From contig OZ242312.1 of assembly GCA_965207805.1 (NCBI GenBank), positions 2,356,001 through 2,420,000 on the forward strand: a DNA stretch of 64,000 nucleotides. Reading direction: 5' to 3'. Made by a program: the position numbers and the translations under genes. The stretch is from Palauibacter sp965207805 (GTDB lineage: Bacteria; Gemmatimonadota; Gemmatimonadetes; Palauibacterales; Palauibacteraceae). Below, piece by piece: positions 7,451 to 16,826 of the stretch (its first letter is position 1; each line of letters opens with the position of its first letter). The notes beneath the pieces were generated by a model that was not told the DNA's origin, did not search any database, and was given only the letters and a program-made list of their open reading frames with translations.

Positions 7451-9415
7451 ATGCGCATACGATCCGACGTTTTCCGGCGCGCCGGACGGTTGCTTCTGCT
7501 GCCGGCGCTCGTCTTGCCCGCGTCGCTTCCCGGCACCGTCCTTGCGCAGGACGGCCCCTCGTTCACCGTGGAGGGACCCGCCGTCGTCCTGACCGACGTT
7601 CCCTTCTCTCTCACGCTCCATACGGAGGACGGAGAGAACGCCCGTTACCGCGTGAGATCCGCCTCGGGACGCGAACTCGCCGCCGGCGCCCTGCCCCTTC
7701 GGTCCGAGACATCGGTCAACGGGCTGCGGGCCGCGGAAGGGGACCTCCCGCTGTCCGTGGAGATGGATTCGGATCAGGGATCGGCAAGCGCGAGCGTGGA
7801 TCCGCCGCGGTTCCCGGGCTGGATCAGCCTGCTGCCGCCCATCATCGCCATCGCCCTCGCGCTCATCTTCCGCCACGTCGTCGTGTCGCTCTTCTTCGGC
7901 ATCTGGCTGGGCGGCTTCTTCATCGCCGGCCTCGACCCGCTCGCCGGGCTGGGCCGTACCGTGGACACGTTCATCGTCCCTTCGCTCGCGGACACCGACA
8001 ACGCCTCGATCCTCATGTTCTCCGCGCTGCTAAGCGCCATGGTGGGGGTCATCTCCCGTTCCGGCGGCACGCGCGGGATCGTCGAAGCCGTGCGGCCGCT
8101 CGCCACCACGCCGCGCCGCGCGCAACTCGCGACCTTTTTCGCGGGCGTCGGTATCTTCTTCGACGACTACGCGAACACGCTCATCGTCGGGAACACGTTT
8201 CGGCCGATCACGGACAGGCTGAAGGTGTCGCGGGAGAAGCTGGCCTACCTCGTGGATTCGACGGCCGCCCCTGTCGTCACGATCGCCTTCGTGTCGACGT
8301 GGGTCGGCTTCGAGATCTCGCTCATCCGCGACGGACTCCGCATCGCCGCCGAGCAGACCGCCGACCCCGCGCTGGCCGGGGCCCTCGCCTCCGCGAGCCC
8401 CTTCACGGTCTTCCTGAGCAGCATTCCGTACCTCTTCTATCCCATCCTCGCCCTGTTCATGGTGGCCGCGGTCATCGTCTCGCAGCGGGATTTCGGCCCC
8501 ATGCACGGAGCCGAGATCCGCGCCCGCACGGGCGGCGGCGTCTTCCGGCCCGGTTCGCAGCTCATGGTGAACTCCGAGGAGACGGGACTGGATGCGCCGG
8601 AGGGCGCTCCGCTGCGCTGGTACAACGCGGCGATCCCGGTGCTGACGGTGGTCGCGACAGTCCTTCTGGGACTGTACTTCGACGGCCGCAACGCCGTGGG
8701 ACCCGCGTCGCTGTGGGACACGTTCGGCGCGGCGGACCCGTTCAAGGCGATTCTGTGGGGTTCGCTCGCCGGCTGCCTGGTCGCGATCGCGCTGGCCACG
8801 ACGCAGCGCATCCTGACGCTGAGCCAGGCGCTCGACGGCTGGCTCGCCGGCATCCGGGCGATGACGATGGGGTTCGTGATCCTCACCCTGGCGTGGTCGC
8901 TCGGCGAAGTGACGAGTCAGCTCGCGACGGCGCAGTACCTGACCCAGATCCTCGAAGGCAACCTCGCGCCGGAACTCGTCCCGGTCATCACCTTCGTGAC
9001 GGCCGCGATCGTCAGCTTCTGCACCGGCACTTCATGGGCCACGATGACCATCCTGCTCCCGCTCGTGGTCCCGCTCATCGTCGCGCTCGGCGGCGCCGCC
9101 GGCTTCGAGACAGGGGCCGGGGGCGCGCTGCTGGTGAGTTCGATCAGTTCGGTCCTCGCGGGATCCATTTTCGGGGACCACTGCTCGCCCATCTCCGATA
9201 CGACGGTGCTCAGTTCGATGGCGTCGGCGTGCGACCACATGGACCATGTGCGGACGCAACTTCCCTACGCGCTCGTCGTGGCAGTGGCCGCGATGCTCTT
9301 CGGCCATGTGGGGACGTCGTACGGACTGTCGCCGTGGATCGCCCACCTCCTCGGCATCGGCGTCGTCATCGTTGTGCTGCGCTTCGTGGGGAGACCCGTT
9401 CCCGCGGGCACCTGA
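7451..9415 (+). CDS. NhaC-family Na+/H+ antiporter with N-terminal extracytoplasmic domain
   Basis: Encodes 654 residues. An N-terminal Sec signal peptide (about 1-32, ending VLAQD) is followed by roughly 85 residues of beta-rich extracytoplasmic sequence, then a polytopic membrane domain of about 11 helices from residue 120. Family hallmarks include GIFFDDYANTLIVGN, TAAPVVTIAF, TGTSWATM and GSIFGDHCSPISDTT, typical of the NhaC / ion-transporter superfamily. The acidic FDDYAN motif is in the region implicated in ion binding. The expected role is exchange of Na+ (or an organic cation) for protons. The leading signal peptide and small ectodomain are extra to ordinary NhaC, though not unknown. 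Confidence 0.85.
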   Translation: MRIRSDVFRRAGRLLLLPALVLPASLPGTVLAQDGPSFTVEGPAVVLTDVPFSLTLHTEDGENARYRVRSASGRELAAGALPLRSETSVNGLRAAEGDLPLSVEMDSDQGSASASVDPPRFPGWISLLPPIIAIALALIFRHVVVSLFFGIWLGGFFIAGLDPLAGLGRTVDTFIVPSLADTDNASILMFSALLSAMVGVISRSGGTRGIVEAVRPLATTPRRAQLATFFAGVGIFFDDYANTLIVGNTFRPITDRLKVSREKLAYLVDSTAAPVVTIAFVSTWVGFEISLIRDGLRIAAEQTADPALAGALASASPFTVFLSSIPYLFYPILALFMVAAVIVSQRDFGPMHGAEIRARTGGGVFRPGSQLMVNSEETGLDAPEGAPLRWYNAAIPVLTVVATVLLGLYFDGRNAVGPASLWDTFGAADPFKAILWGSLAGCLVAIALATTQRILTLSQALDGWLAGIRAMTMGFVILTLAWSLGEVTSQLATAQYLTQILEGNLAPELVPVITFVTAAIVSFCTGTSWATMTILLPLVVPLIVALGGAAGFETGAGGALLVSSISSVLAGSIFGDHCSPISDTTVLSSMASACDHMDHVRTQLPYALVVAVAAMLFGHVGTSYGLSPWIAHLLGIGVVIVVLRFVGRPVPAGT

Positions 9416-9478
9416 CGCGCCGCCGTCGCGCCGGAGCCGGGGTCTCCTCACGCCGCGGCCCACCACCGTGACATGGAA

Positions 9479-9512
9479 GTGAGAATCGGTTATCATCACG
9501 TTCGGTTCTCAC
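9479..9512. promoter_or_regulatory. Fur/Zur-like operator dyad
   Basis: TGAGAATCGGTTATCA (9480-9495) reads as a 16-base palindrome of the form TGAnAAnCGnTTnTCA, similar in architecture to Fur-family boxes. A second, overlapping dyad pairs GTGAGAATCG (9479-9488) with CGGTTCTCAC (9503-9512), nine of ten positions matching. It lies 40-70 bases upstream of the MerC-like start. Confidence 0.4.
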
Positions 9513-9550
9513 GCTCTGCCCTCTTCGCTTCCGGCGTCGACGCGATACCC

Positions 9551-9985
9551 ATGAAAAACTCCTTCGCAACCGCCCCGTCGAGCGCGTATCTGGTTTCCGG
9601 ATCGCGTGTGGCCGCGTGCGCTGCGGCCTGGTGTGGCGTGCACTGTGCGCTTACGCCGTTTCTCGTCGCGGTGGCGCCGGCGCTCGCGCTCTCCGAAGGG
9701 GTCGAGCGGGCCTTTCTGGTTGGGACCGTCGTTCTCGGCGCGGCGATACTCGTGCTGGGCCCCGCCGGCAGGAACGCGGCCGTGATCCTCACCTTTGCGG
9801 GGGGCACCGCGGTCTGGGCAGCCTCCCTCGCCGGTTGGCTCGAGCCCGTGCCCGAGACCGTGACGTCGACCGCCGGCAGCCTGGTTCTCGCCGGCGCTCT
9901 GGTACAGGGTGCCCGTATCTGCCAGGCCGGCGAGTGCGCGGTATGCGAAGACGACGAGCCCGCGGATCAACGAGGGCTGAGCTAG
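9551..9985 (+). CDS. MerC-like membrane protein
   Basis: I use the ATG at 9551, giving 144 residues. Four hydrophobic helices are visible, the first carrying the MerC-type cysteine/histidine pattern WCGVHCALTPF (about residues 24-34). The C-terminus adds a second cysteine cluster (CQAGECAVC). MerC proteins are inner-membrane mercury uptake proteins, but most chromosomal MerC-domain homologues lack mer genes around them and their metal is unknown; no merA, merP or merR is present here. A Fur-like palindrome upstream suggests metal-responsive control. Its stop overlaps the convergent tadA stop. Confidence 0.7.
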   Translation: MKNSFATAPSSAYLVSGSRVAACAAAWCGVHCALTPFLVAVAPALALSEGVERAFLVGTVVLGAAILVLGPAGRNAAVILTFAGGTAVWAASLAGWLEPVPETVTSTAGSLVLAGALVQGARICQAGECAVCEDDEPADQRGLS

Positions 9986-10449
9986 CGCCGCTGGCGGAAG
10001 AAGTCCCGCAGGAGACGCGCGGATTCCTCGGCGAGCACGCCGGACACGAGTTCCACCCTATGGTTCAGCCGCGGGTCGCAGACCAGGTTCTCGAGCGACC
10101 CGCACATTCCGGCCTTCGGGTCCGCGGCCCCGAACACCACCGTGCTGACGCGCGCGAGGACGGCGGCACCGGCACACATCGCGCACGGTTCGAGGGTGGC
10201 GTACAGGGTGTGCCCCTCCAGGCGCCAGTCGCCGAGGCGGGCGGCGGCGGCGCGCAACACCAGTACTTCGGCGTGGGCCGTAGGGTCGGCATCGGCGCGC
10301 GTCCGGTTGTGCGCCTCCGCCACGATTTCGCCCTTCGAGTCGAGGACGAGCGCGGCGACGGGTACCTCCCCGCTTTCGCCGCCGAGGGCCGCGAGTTCGA
10401 GCGCCCGCCGCATCGGCGCCTCATGCTCCGCCGGCCACGTCCCGGTCAC
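9982..10449 (-). CDS. tadA: tRNA-specific adenosine deaminase
   Basis: Encodes 155 residues starting at a GTG overlapping the gltX stop (GTGA). Zinc and catalytic residues are intact: H59-A-E61 and P88-C89-A-M-C92. The fold is that of cytidine/deoxycytidylate deaminases; TadA converts A34 of tRNA-Arg(ACG) to inosine. Pairing with gltX groups two tRNA functions. A guanine deaminase is the main alternative, but the LEPCAMCAGA context and length fit TadA best. Confidence 0.92.
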   Translation of the reverse strand: MTGTWPAEHEAPMRRALELAALGGESGEVPVAALVLDSKGEIVAEAHNRTRADADPTAHAEVLVLRAAAARLGDWRLEGHTLYATLEPCAMCAGAAVLARVSTVVFGAADPKAGMCGSLENLVCDPRLNHRVELVSGVLAEESARLLRDFFRQRR

Positions 10450-11921
10450 GCCGTGGCCACCCGGGCGTCGAGGGTGCGGGCCGCGGCGCGAACGCGGGCC
10501 AGGCTCCGCTCCCGTCCCATCGCCTCGAGCACTTCGAAGATTCCGGGACTCACACCCTGGCCCATGAGCGCGACGCGGAGGGGATTGATGACCCGCCCGG
10601 CTCCGACCTCCAGTTCCGCCGCGAGACCCCGCACTTCGGATTCCAGCGTCCCCAGGTCGCTGAAGGCGGCATCCCCGGCGAGACGTGCCGCCAGACGCCG
10701 CAAATGGAATGCCGTCTCCTCCGGCCGCTTCCAGAAACGCTTGACCGCATCTTCGTCGTAGCGGATCGTCGCGGCGAAGAAGGGAGAAACCTGCCGTGCA
10801 AGCGCGGCGAGCGTCCGGGGACGCCCCTTCACGAGATCGATGATTCGCACCAGACGCTCCGGCGAGGTTTCGAGTCCCGGGTGGGTCTCGGTCAACTCTC
10901 GCCCCTCCTCCCGCGCCTCGCGGCCGAGAATCTCGACGACGGCGGCAGCCAGGTCGGCCGCCGGAGCGTCGGCGATGTGGCGTCCGTTCAGCCAGCCGAG
11001 CTTCTCGACATCGAACACCGCGCTTTTCCTCAGCACGCGGCCGATCGAGAACGCCTCGATAAGGCCTCCGACGTCGAACACCTCCCGGTCGTCCCCCGGA
11101 GACCAGCCGAGGAGCGCGAGGAAGTTCACCATCCCGGCGGGCAGGTAGCCCTCGCCGCGATAGGCGATGACGGACATCGCGCCGTGACGCTTGGAGAGCC
11201 GCTTGCCGTCCGAACCGAGGATCAGGGGCACGTGTCCGAAGGCGGGGAGCGGCCGGCCGAGGACCCGGTAGAGGAGGATCTGTTTCGGCGTGTTCGAGAT
11301 ATGGTCGTCGCCGCGGATCACGTGAGTAATCTCCGCCTCCGCGTCATCGGAGACCACGGCGAGATTGTACACGGGCGTCCCGTCGGAACGGAGGACGATG
11401 AAGTCGTCGATCGCCCCGGCGGGGAACGACATGGGCCCGTGGATCATGTCCTCCCACTCGATCGCCTCCTCCGGCACCCGTACCCGGACCGCGAACGGCT
11501 CGCCAGCATCGGCCCGCGCGGCCGAGCCGGCGGCATCCAGTCGCCCACAGCGGCCGTCGTACCCAAATCCCGATCCGGCCCGCTTCGCCTCTTCGCGTCG
11601 CGCGGCGAGTTCCTCGGCGCTGCAGAAGCACCGGTAGGCGGCGCCCTGATCGAGCAGGTTCAGGGCATCACGCCGGTGCCGCTCGACGCCGTCCGCCTGA
11701 AACACGGGACCCTCGTCCACGTCCAGACCCAGCCATGCGAGTCCGTCCACGATGGCCCGCGTGTGCTCGGGGCGGGAACGCGCCCGATCCGTATCCTCCA
11801 CGCGCAGGAGAAACGTCCCGCCCGCGCGGCGAGCATACAGCCAGTTGAACAGCGCCGTGCGCGCGCCGCCCACGTGCAGGAAACCGGTGGGGCTGGGGGC
11901 GAACCTCACCCGGACCGTCAT
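10446..11921 (-). CDS. gltX: Glutamyl-tRNA synthetase
   Basis: The ATG at 11921 is preceded by GAGGAG four bases upstream and yields 491 residues beginning at the conserved VRVRFAPSPTGFLHVGG. Class I signatures are HVGG (16-19) and KRLSKRHG near 245. An anticodon-binding helical domain fills the C-terminal third. It charges tRNA-Glu (and possibly tRNA-Gln if the genome uses GatCAB; not decidable here). Open sequence upstream of the ATG is not conserved in style and belongs to the divergent thiolase leader. Confidence 0.96.
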   Translation of the reverse strand: MTVRVRFAPSPTGFLHVGGARTALFNWLYARRAGGTFLLRVEDTDRARSRPEHTRAIVDGLAWLGLDVDEGPVFQADGVERHRRDALNLLDQGAAYRCFCSAEELAARREEAKRAGSGFGYDGRCGRLDAAGSAARADAGEPFAVRVRVPEEAIEWEDMIHGPMSFPAGAIDDFIVLRSDGTPVYNLAVVSDDAEAEITHVIRGDDHISNTPKQILLYRVLGRPLPAFGHVPLILGSDGKRLSKRHGAMSVIAYRGEGYLPAGMVNFLALLGWSPGDDREVFDVGGLIEAFSIGRVLRKSAVFDVEKLGWLNGRHIADAPAADLAAAVVEILGREAREEGRELTETHPGLETSPERLVRIIDLVKGRPRTLAALARQVSPFFAATIRYDEDAVKRFWKRPEETAFHLRRLAARLAGDAAFSDLGTLESEVRGLAAELEVGAGRVINPLRVALMGQGVSPGIFEVLEAMGRERSLARVRAAARTLDARVATA

Positions 11922-12022
11922 GAAGGCTCCTCTTCCGTTGGGAAACCGGTCGAACTCCGCGCGCCTGCGCACCTCGGCCGGGATTGTTCCATCTTGAATG
12001 GACGACCGATAGGATGCCACGC

Positions 12023-13312
12023 ATGAGCCCCGGATCCGCGTTCGTCCTCCCCGGCCTCCGCAGTCCATTTGCGAAGATCGATCGCGAACTTTCGCGCTTT
12101 GACGCTCTGGCGCTGTCCGCCCCGGTCATCCAGCAGACGGTGGCGGGAGACGGAGGTCCGGGCCGCGAGGACGCGGGGCGGATCGATCTCTTCCTGTGGG
12201 GCGCGGTCATCCCTTCGCTCACGGTGAGCAATTGGGGACGGGAAGTCTGGTTCGACGCGGGCCTCGAGGCGAGCGTTCCGGCCCAGGGCATCGTCCAGGC
12301 ATGCGCCACCTCGATCGCCGCCGCGACTCACGGCGCGGGCCAGGTGGCCGCGGGACGGGCGAACCTCGTCCTCTGCGGCGGCGTGGAATCGATGAGTCAC
12401 ACGCAGATTGGACTCTCGCCCGGACTCAGCCGGACAATCCGACGCGTGGGCAGCGCGGGGAGCCCGCCGCGCATGGTGCGGACGCTGGCGGGGGTCCGCC
12501 CCCGCGACCTCCGGATATCGGCCCCTGCGGTGAAGGAGCGAACGACGGGGAAGACGATGGGGCGGCACGCCGAGGAGATGGCCCGAGAATGGGACATTTC
12601 GCGCGAGGCCCAGGACCGCTTTGCGCTCGCGAGTCACGAGGGCGCCACGCGGGACGAGGGAGCGTTCTTCCGGCGGCTGCTCGTCACGCCCGGCACCTTC
12701 CCCGTCGACCGCGACACCCTCCCGCGTGCCGGAACGTCGCTCGAGAAGCTCGCCGGCCTCCGCCCCGCCTTCTCGCGCTCCCATGGGACGCTCACGGCGG
12801 GCAACTCCACGCCGCTGACGGACGGGGCCGCGGCGTGCTGGGTGGCGTCCGAGGCGGGACTCTCGTCGCTGCCCGAGTCGCTGCCGCGGGCACGCCTGCT
12901 CGACTGGCGCCAGGCCGCCATCGATCCGGACCGGGAGGGGCTCCTCATCGCCCCGGCCCTCGCGATCGCCGAACTGCTGCACCGTCACGGACTGACGCTC
13001 GAGGACATCGGATTGTGGGAGTTCCACGAGGCGTTCGGGGCGCAGGTCCTGTGCACGGTCGCGGCCCTCGAGGATTCGAAGTGGCTCGCCGCGCGCTCCT
13101 CCGCGAAGGGCGGCCTCGGCACGTTCCCGCGCGACCGGATCAATCCCAACGGCGGGAGCGTCGCGCTCGGACACCCGTTCGGCGCCACCGGGGCGCGCAT
13201 CCTCTCCCAGACGGTACTCGAACTCGCGGATCGCCCGGCCGGGACACGGGCGATCGTCAGCGTATGCGCCGCGGGCGGTCTCGGCCACGTGGCGCTGCTG
13301 GAGGCCGTTTAG
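12023..13312 (+). CDS. Thiolase (acetyl-CoA acetyltransferase, FadI/FadA type)
   Basis: From the ATG at 12023 the protein has 429 residues. Catalytic residues are C94 (VQACATSI), H335 (HEAFG), H384 (GHPFGATGAR) and C415 (SVCAAGGLG). The long form and the sequence FVLPGLRSPF resemble the FadI/trifunctional beta-subunit group used in fatty-acid beta-oxidation. A TAGGAT box at 12010-12015, seven bases before the ATG, could drive a leaderless message; two other in-frame ATGs (11984, 12014) are alternatives. No beta-oxidation partner is adjacent. It ends overlapping the convergent ctaA. Confidence 0.88.
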   Translation: MSPGSAFVLPGLRSPFAKIDRELSRFDALALSAPVIQQTVAGDGGPGREDAGRIDLFLWGAVIPSLTVSNWGREVWFDAGLEASVPAQGIVQACATSIAAATHGAGQVAAGRANLVLCGGVESMSHTQIGLSPGLSRTIRRVGSAGSPPRMVRTLAGVRPRDLRISAPAVKERTTGKTMGRHAEEMAREWDISREAQDRFALASHEGATRDEGAFFRRLLVTPGTFPVDRDTLPRAGTSLEKLAGLRPAFSRSHGTLTAGNSTPLTDGAAACWVASEAGLSSLPESLPRARLLDWRQAAIDPDREGLLIAPALAIAELLHRHGLTLEDIGLWEFHEAFGAQVLCTVAALEDSKWLAARSSAKGGLGTFPRDRINPNGGSVALGHPFGATGARILSQTVLELADRPAGTRAIVSVCAAGGLGHVALLEAV

Positions 13313-14393
13313 CCGCCGGCAACATCCGCGCGCCGGCATCCGCGCGCCGGAGTTCGAACGCCAGGCCCAGGAGCGCGGTGAAGAGGACGAGCGCGTTCGC
13401 CTGGTGGAGCGCCGCCAGCGGGATGGGGACGAGCAGCAGCAGCGTCGCGACCCCCAGCGCCGCCTGTACCCACGCCGCCGCGAAGCCCGTGTGCGCCCAC
13501 GTCCTCGCCGGGGCCGGGGCGCGCCGTGCGCAGGCCCACCAGAGCACCGTCACGCCCGCCAGCAGAAGCATGGCAAGGATACGGTGGTTGAACTGCGCCG
13601 TGGTCCGGTCCTCGAAGGGACTCAGCCACCAGGGGGACGCCCCGAAGAGGTCAGGCGGGATCCAGCCGTCCCCCATCCTGGGGAACGTGTTGTAGACGAG
13701 TCCCGCATCCAGACCGGCCACGAATCCGCCCGACAGCAGGGTGAGGGCGGCGAGACCGACCACGAGGGCGGCTCCGCGTCGGAGTCCTGCGCCCCGCGCG
13801 GCCTCCGCGTCCCCGTCTCCCGTCCCGGGACGAAGCAGTGAGAGCGCGGTCCAGAGCGTGAGGGCGTAGACGAGGACGGCGAGCGCGAGGTGCGCGGTCA
13901 GGCGGTACGGACTCACGCGAGGGATGTCGACGAGTCCGCTCCGCACCATCCACCAGCCGAGCAGCCCCTGCGCGCCGCCCAGCGCGAACAGGAGCAGGAG
14001 GCGCGGGATGAGAGACCGCGGGATCATCCGGCGGATGAGGAAGACGGCGAAGGGGACGATGAAGACGAGCCCGATCACGCGCCCCAGCAGCCGGTGGGCG
14101 TATTCGAACCAGAAGATGCGCTTGAACTCGCCTAGCGACATCCCCCGGTTCACGAGCCGGTACTCCGGAGAATCCCGGTAGGCGGCGAACTCGCGTTCCC
14201 AGCTCTCGGTGCTCATCGGGGGAACGACGCCGCTCACCGGCTCCCAGTCGACCATCGAGAGGCCCGATCCGGTCAGGCGGGTCACGCCTCCGACGACAAG
14301 CGTCGCCGCGACGAGGGCGCAGCCGACGAGGAGCCAGGCCGCGATGATCCGCGCGTGGCGCCGCGATCCGTTCTGAAAAGGAGGCGATGGCAT
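13257..14393 (-). CDS. ctaA: Haem A synthase (COX15/CtaA family)
   Basis: Encodes 378 residues from the ATG at 14393, with eight predicted membrane helices. Haem-ligand histidines sit in HRLLGRVIG, HLALAVLV, FNHRILA and HQANALVL; the N-terminal GVTRLTGSGLSMVDW is a family signature. It oxidises the haem O methyl group to make haem A for aa3 oxidases, linking it functionally to hemE/hemG/hemH nearby. The last 18 codons overlap the thiolase 3' end on the opposite strand. No good ribosome-binding site precedes the chosen ATG. Confidence 0.9.
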   Translation of the reverse strand: MPSPPFQNGSRRHARIIAAWLLVGCALVAATLVVGGVTRLTGSGLSMVDWEPVSGVVPPMSTESWEREFAAYRDSPEYRLVNRGMSLGEFKRIFWFEYAHRLLGRVIGLVFIVPFAVFLIRRMIPRSLIPRLLLLFALGGAQGLLGWWMVRSGLVDIPRVSPYRLTAHLALAVLVYALTLWTALSLLRPGTGDGDAEAARGAGLRRGAALVVGLAALTLLSGGFVAGLDAGLVYNTFPRMGDGWIPPDLFGASPWWLSPFEDRTTAQFNHRILAMLLLAGVTVLWWACARRAPAPARTWAHTGFAAAWVQAALGVATLLLLVPIPLAALHQANALVLFTALLGLAFELRRADAGARMLPAAKRPPAAPRGRDRPRRIR

Positions 14394-14505
14394 GAGGGGT
14401 TCCGGGGTGCGTTTGCGCCGGTTTCGTGACCCGTGCGAACTTCGGTCCCTCCCGGAGTCACCGGGGCGCGGAAGATAGACGGGGACGGTGGAGAGGCCAA
14501 GCGCG

Positions 14506-16260
14506 ATGTCGGACTCCGGAGCACGCATTTCGATGTTCGCCCTCCAACGGCTGGCCCCGAGACTGCGGGCCCACCGCCCGGCGCTCGTCGGGGCCGGAAT
14601 CTGCCTGCTCCTGAGCACGGCGATCGGGCTCGCCTTCCCCCTCATCGTCCGCTACCTGATGGACGCGGCCTTCGGCGAGGGCGACCCCGCCCTCCTGGGC
14701 GCGATCGCGCTCGGACTGCTGGGACTCTTCGCGCTGCAGGGCGTGTTCAACTTCGGAGAGACCTACTGGCTCGGGGCGACGGGCGAACGGGTCGTGACGC
14801 AGTTGCGCGACGAACTCTTCTCGAAACTGGTCCGGCTCCCTCCCGGCTTCCACGCGGGCCGAGCCAGCGGCGAACTCACGTCGAGACTGGCCTCCGACTG
14901 CTCGACGCTCCAGCAGATCATGGGGCACCAGATCGCCGAACTCGTGCGGCAGGTACTCTTCCTCATCGGTGCCGTGATCCTGCTCACGCTGCTTCACTGG
15001 CAACTGATGCTGACGACGCTGACGGTCGCCCCCGTGGTCGTCCTCGCGGGCTTCGCCCTCGGCCGTCTCCTGCGGCGGCGGAGCACCGAGGTGCAGGACC
15101 GTCTCGCCGCTGCGCACGCCGTCGCGGACGAGGCCTTCGGCCAGATCGAAGTCGTGCAGGGGTTCGTCCGGGAAGCGTGGGAAGCGGCCCGCTACCGGGC
15201 CGGGATCGCCGCGGCGCTCGAGGCGGCGCTCTCGCGGGCGGTGGTGCGGGCGGTCCTCTTCGGCGTACTCACGGTCGTCGCCTTCGGCGGCATCGTGGCC
15301 GTCCTGTGGCAGGGCGGACGGCTCGTGCTGGCGGCGCAGATTACGGCGGGACAACTGGTGTCGTTCCTCCTCTACGCCTTTTCCGTCGCGGCGGCGATCA
15401 TGGCGCTCGCTTCCCTGTGGGGCAGCTACCAGGAGGCGCAGGGCGCCGCGCGCCGGGTCTTCGATCTCCTCGACCGCGGCAGCGAGATCATGGATCCGGA
15501 AGCGCCGGAATCGCTCGCTGGAGCGGGACCGCCGGAGATCGCCTTCGAGGTCGTCTCGTTCCGCTACGGCGAGGACGAACCGTGGGCCCTGGAGGGGATC
15601 GAAGCGACGATCGCCCCCGGCGAAGTCGTCGCGCTCGTGGGGCCGAGCGGCGCCGGGAAGACGACTTTCGCGTCGCTCATCCCGCGCTTCTGGGATGCGA
15701 CCGGGGGAAGCGTGCGCGTGCGCGGGATCGACGTACGGGCCTGCGGCATCGCGGACCTGAGATCGCGGATCGGCATCGTGCCGCAGGACCACCCGCTCTT
15801 CGCCGGCACGATCGGGGAGAACATCGCGTACGGACGGCCGGACGCGGACCCCGGGGCGATCGAAGAGGCCGCGGCGGCGGCGCACGCGCGCGAGTTTATC
15901 GAGCGGCTTCCGGACGGCTACGACACGCGGGTCGGCGAGCGCGGAGTCCGGCTCTCCGGCGGGCAACGTCAGCGAATCGCGATCGCTCGCGTCCTCCTCA
16001 AGGGACCCGAGATCCTCATCCTGGACGAGGCGACGAGCGGCCTGGACGCCGAAAGCGAGGCGCTGGTCGAGGAGGCGCTGCAGATCGCCTCCGTGGGGCG
16101 AACGACCGTGATCATCGCCCACCGCCTGCGCACGGTGCGGCGCGCCGATCGACTGTTCGTCTTGGATCGCGGGCGCCTCGTCGACAGCGGCCCGCACGAC
16201 ACATTGATTGGCCGCTGCACACTCTACGCCCGCCTCTACGAGGGTCAGCAACTGGGCTAG
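14506..16260 (+). CDS. ABC exporter, fused membrane and ATPase domains
   Basis: Encodes 584 residues from an ATG with GAGAGG nine bases upstream (a GTG at 14488 is possible). Six membrane helices lie within about the first 310 residues, then the ATPase with Walker A GPSGAGKT, Q-loop VPQDHPLF, signature LSGGQRQR, Walker B ILILDEATS and the H-loop IIAHR. This is a half-size homodimeric exporter of the MsbA/LmrA kind. Substrate cannot be assigned; lipids, peptides and drugs are all possible. Its stop overlaps the convergent thioredoxin-like gene. Confidence 0.93.
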   Translation: MSDSGARISMFALQRLAPRLRAHRPALVGAGICLLLSTAIGLAFPLIVRYLMDAAFGEGDPALLGAIALGLLGLFALQGVFNFGETYWLGATGERVVTQLRDELFSKLVRLPPGFHAGRASGELTSRLASDCSTLQQIMGHQIAELVRQVLFLIGAVILLTLLHWQLMLTTLTVAPVVVLAGFALGRLLRRRSTEVQDRLAAAHAVADEAFGQIEVVQGFVREAWEAARYRAGIAAALEAALSRAVVRAVLFGVLTVVAFGGIVAVLWQGGRLVLAAQITAGQLVSFLLYAFSVAAAIMALASLWGSYQEAQGAARRVFDLLDRGSEIMDPEAPESLAGAGPPEIAFEVVSFRYGEDEPWALEGIEATIAPGEVVALVGPSGAGKTTFASLIPRFWDATGGSVRVRGIDVRACGIADLRSRIGIVPQDHPLFAGTIGENIAYGRPDADPGAIEEAAAAAHAREFIERLPDGYDTRVGERGVRLSGGQRQRIAIARVLLKGPEILILDEATSGLDAESEALVEEALQIASVGRTTVIIAHRLRTVRRADRLFVLDRGRLVDSGPHDTLIGRCTLYARLYEGQQLG

Positions 16261-16826
16261 CGAAGGAGGGTTTCGATCTCCTCCGTCAGGGATGCGGCGG
16301 TCTGGGGACCGAGTAGCTCCTTCCGGATCCAGCCCTCGGCGTCCACAATCACCGTGGTCGGAAACCCGACGGCTCCGAAGGTGGCAACGGCGTCATCCAT
16401 CCCCATCATCCAATTGGGATACTCGACGCCGAAGTCCTCGAGGAAGTCACGGATCTCATCGACATCGCCGGAGTCGACGGCGAGTCCGAGGATGACGACG
16501 GGTCGATCGTCGTAGATGCGGGCCAACTCCACGAGTTCCGGCAGCTCGTCGCGGCACGGGAGGCACCACGTGCCCCAGAGGTTCGCGACGACCACGTTGC
16601 CGCGCAGATCGCGAAGGCTCGCCTCGCCGCCGTCCAGGGTGCGAAACACGTCGGCGGGCGCGGGCTTCGCGCCTGAAGGCACCCCATCCGGGGCGCCCGC
16701 GGCCAGGTCACCCGCAGCGCCCTCGGCCGCTTCGGACGCGTCGTCGCCCGCGGCGCACCCGAGTCCTAACAGTGCAACGAGGGCGACAGCACTCCACCCA
16801 TCCGTCGTCCGGTCAACTCTCATCAT
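16257..16826 (-). CDS. TlpA/ResA-like thiol-disulfide oxidoreductase
   Basis: Encodes 189 residues. A short hydrophobic N-terminus ends at C24 (LGLGC), probably a lipoprotein or membrane anchor although the -3 glycine is atypical. A small-residue linker (about 25-55) leads to a thioredoxin fold with WCLPC (C88, C91) and the cis-proline loop GFPTT. Such proteins reduce or oxidise periplasmic thiols, often in cytochrome c maturation. The start lies inside the 3' end of the upstream amidohydrolase gene, so they are co-transcribed. Confidence 0.88.
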   Translation of the reverse strand: MMRVDRTTDGWSAVALVALLGLGCAAGDDASEAAEGAAGDLAAGAPDGVPSGAKPAPADVFRTLDGGEASLRDLRGNVVVANLWGTWCLPCRDELPELVELARIYDDRPVVILGLAVDSGDVDEIRDFLEDFGVEYPNWMMGMDDAVATFGAVGFPTTVIVDAEGWIRKELLGPQTAASLTEEIETLLR

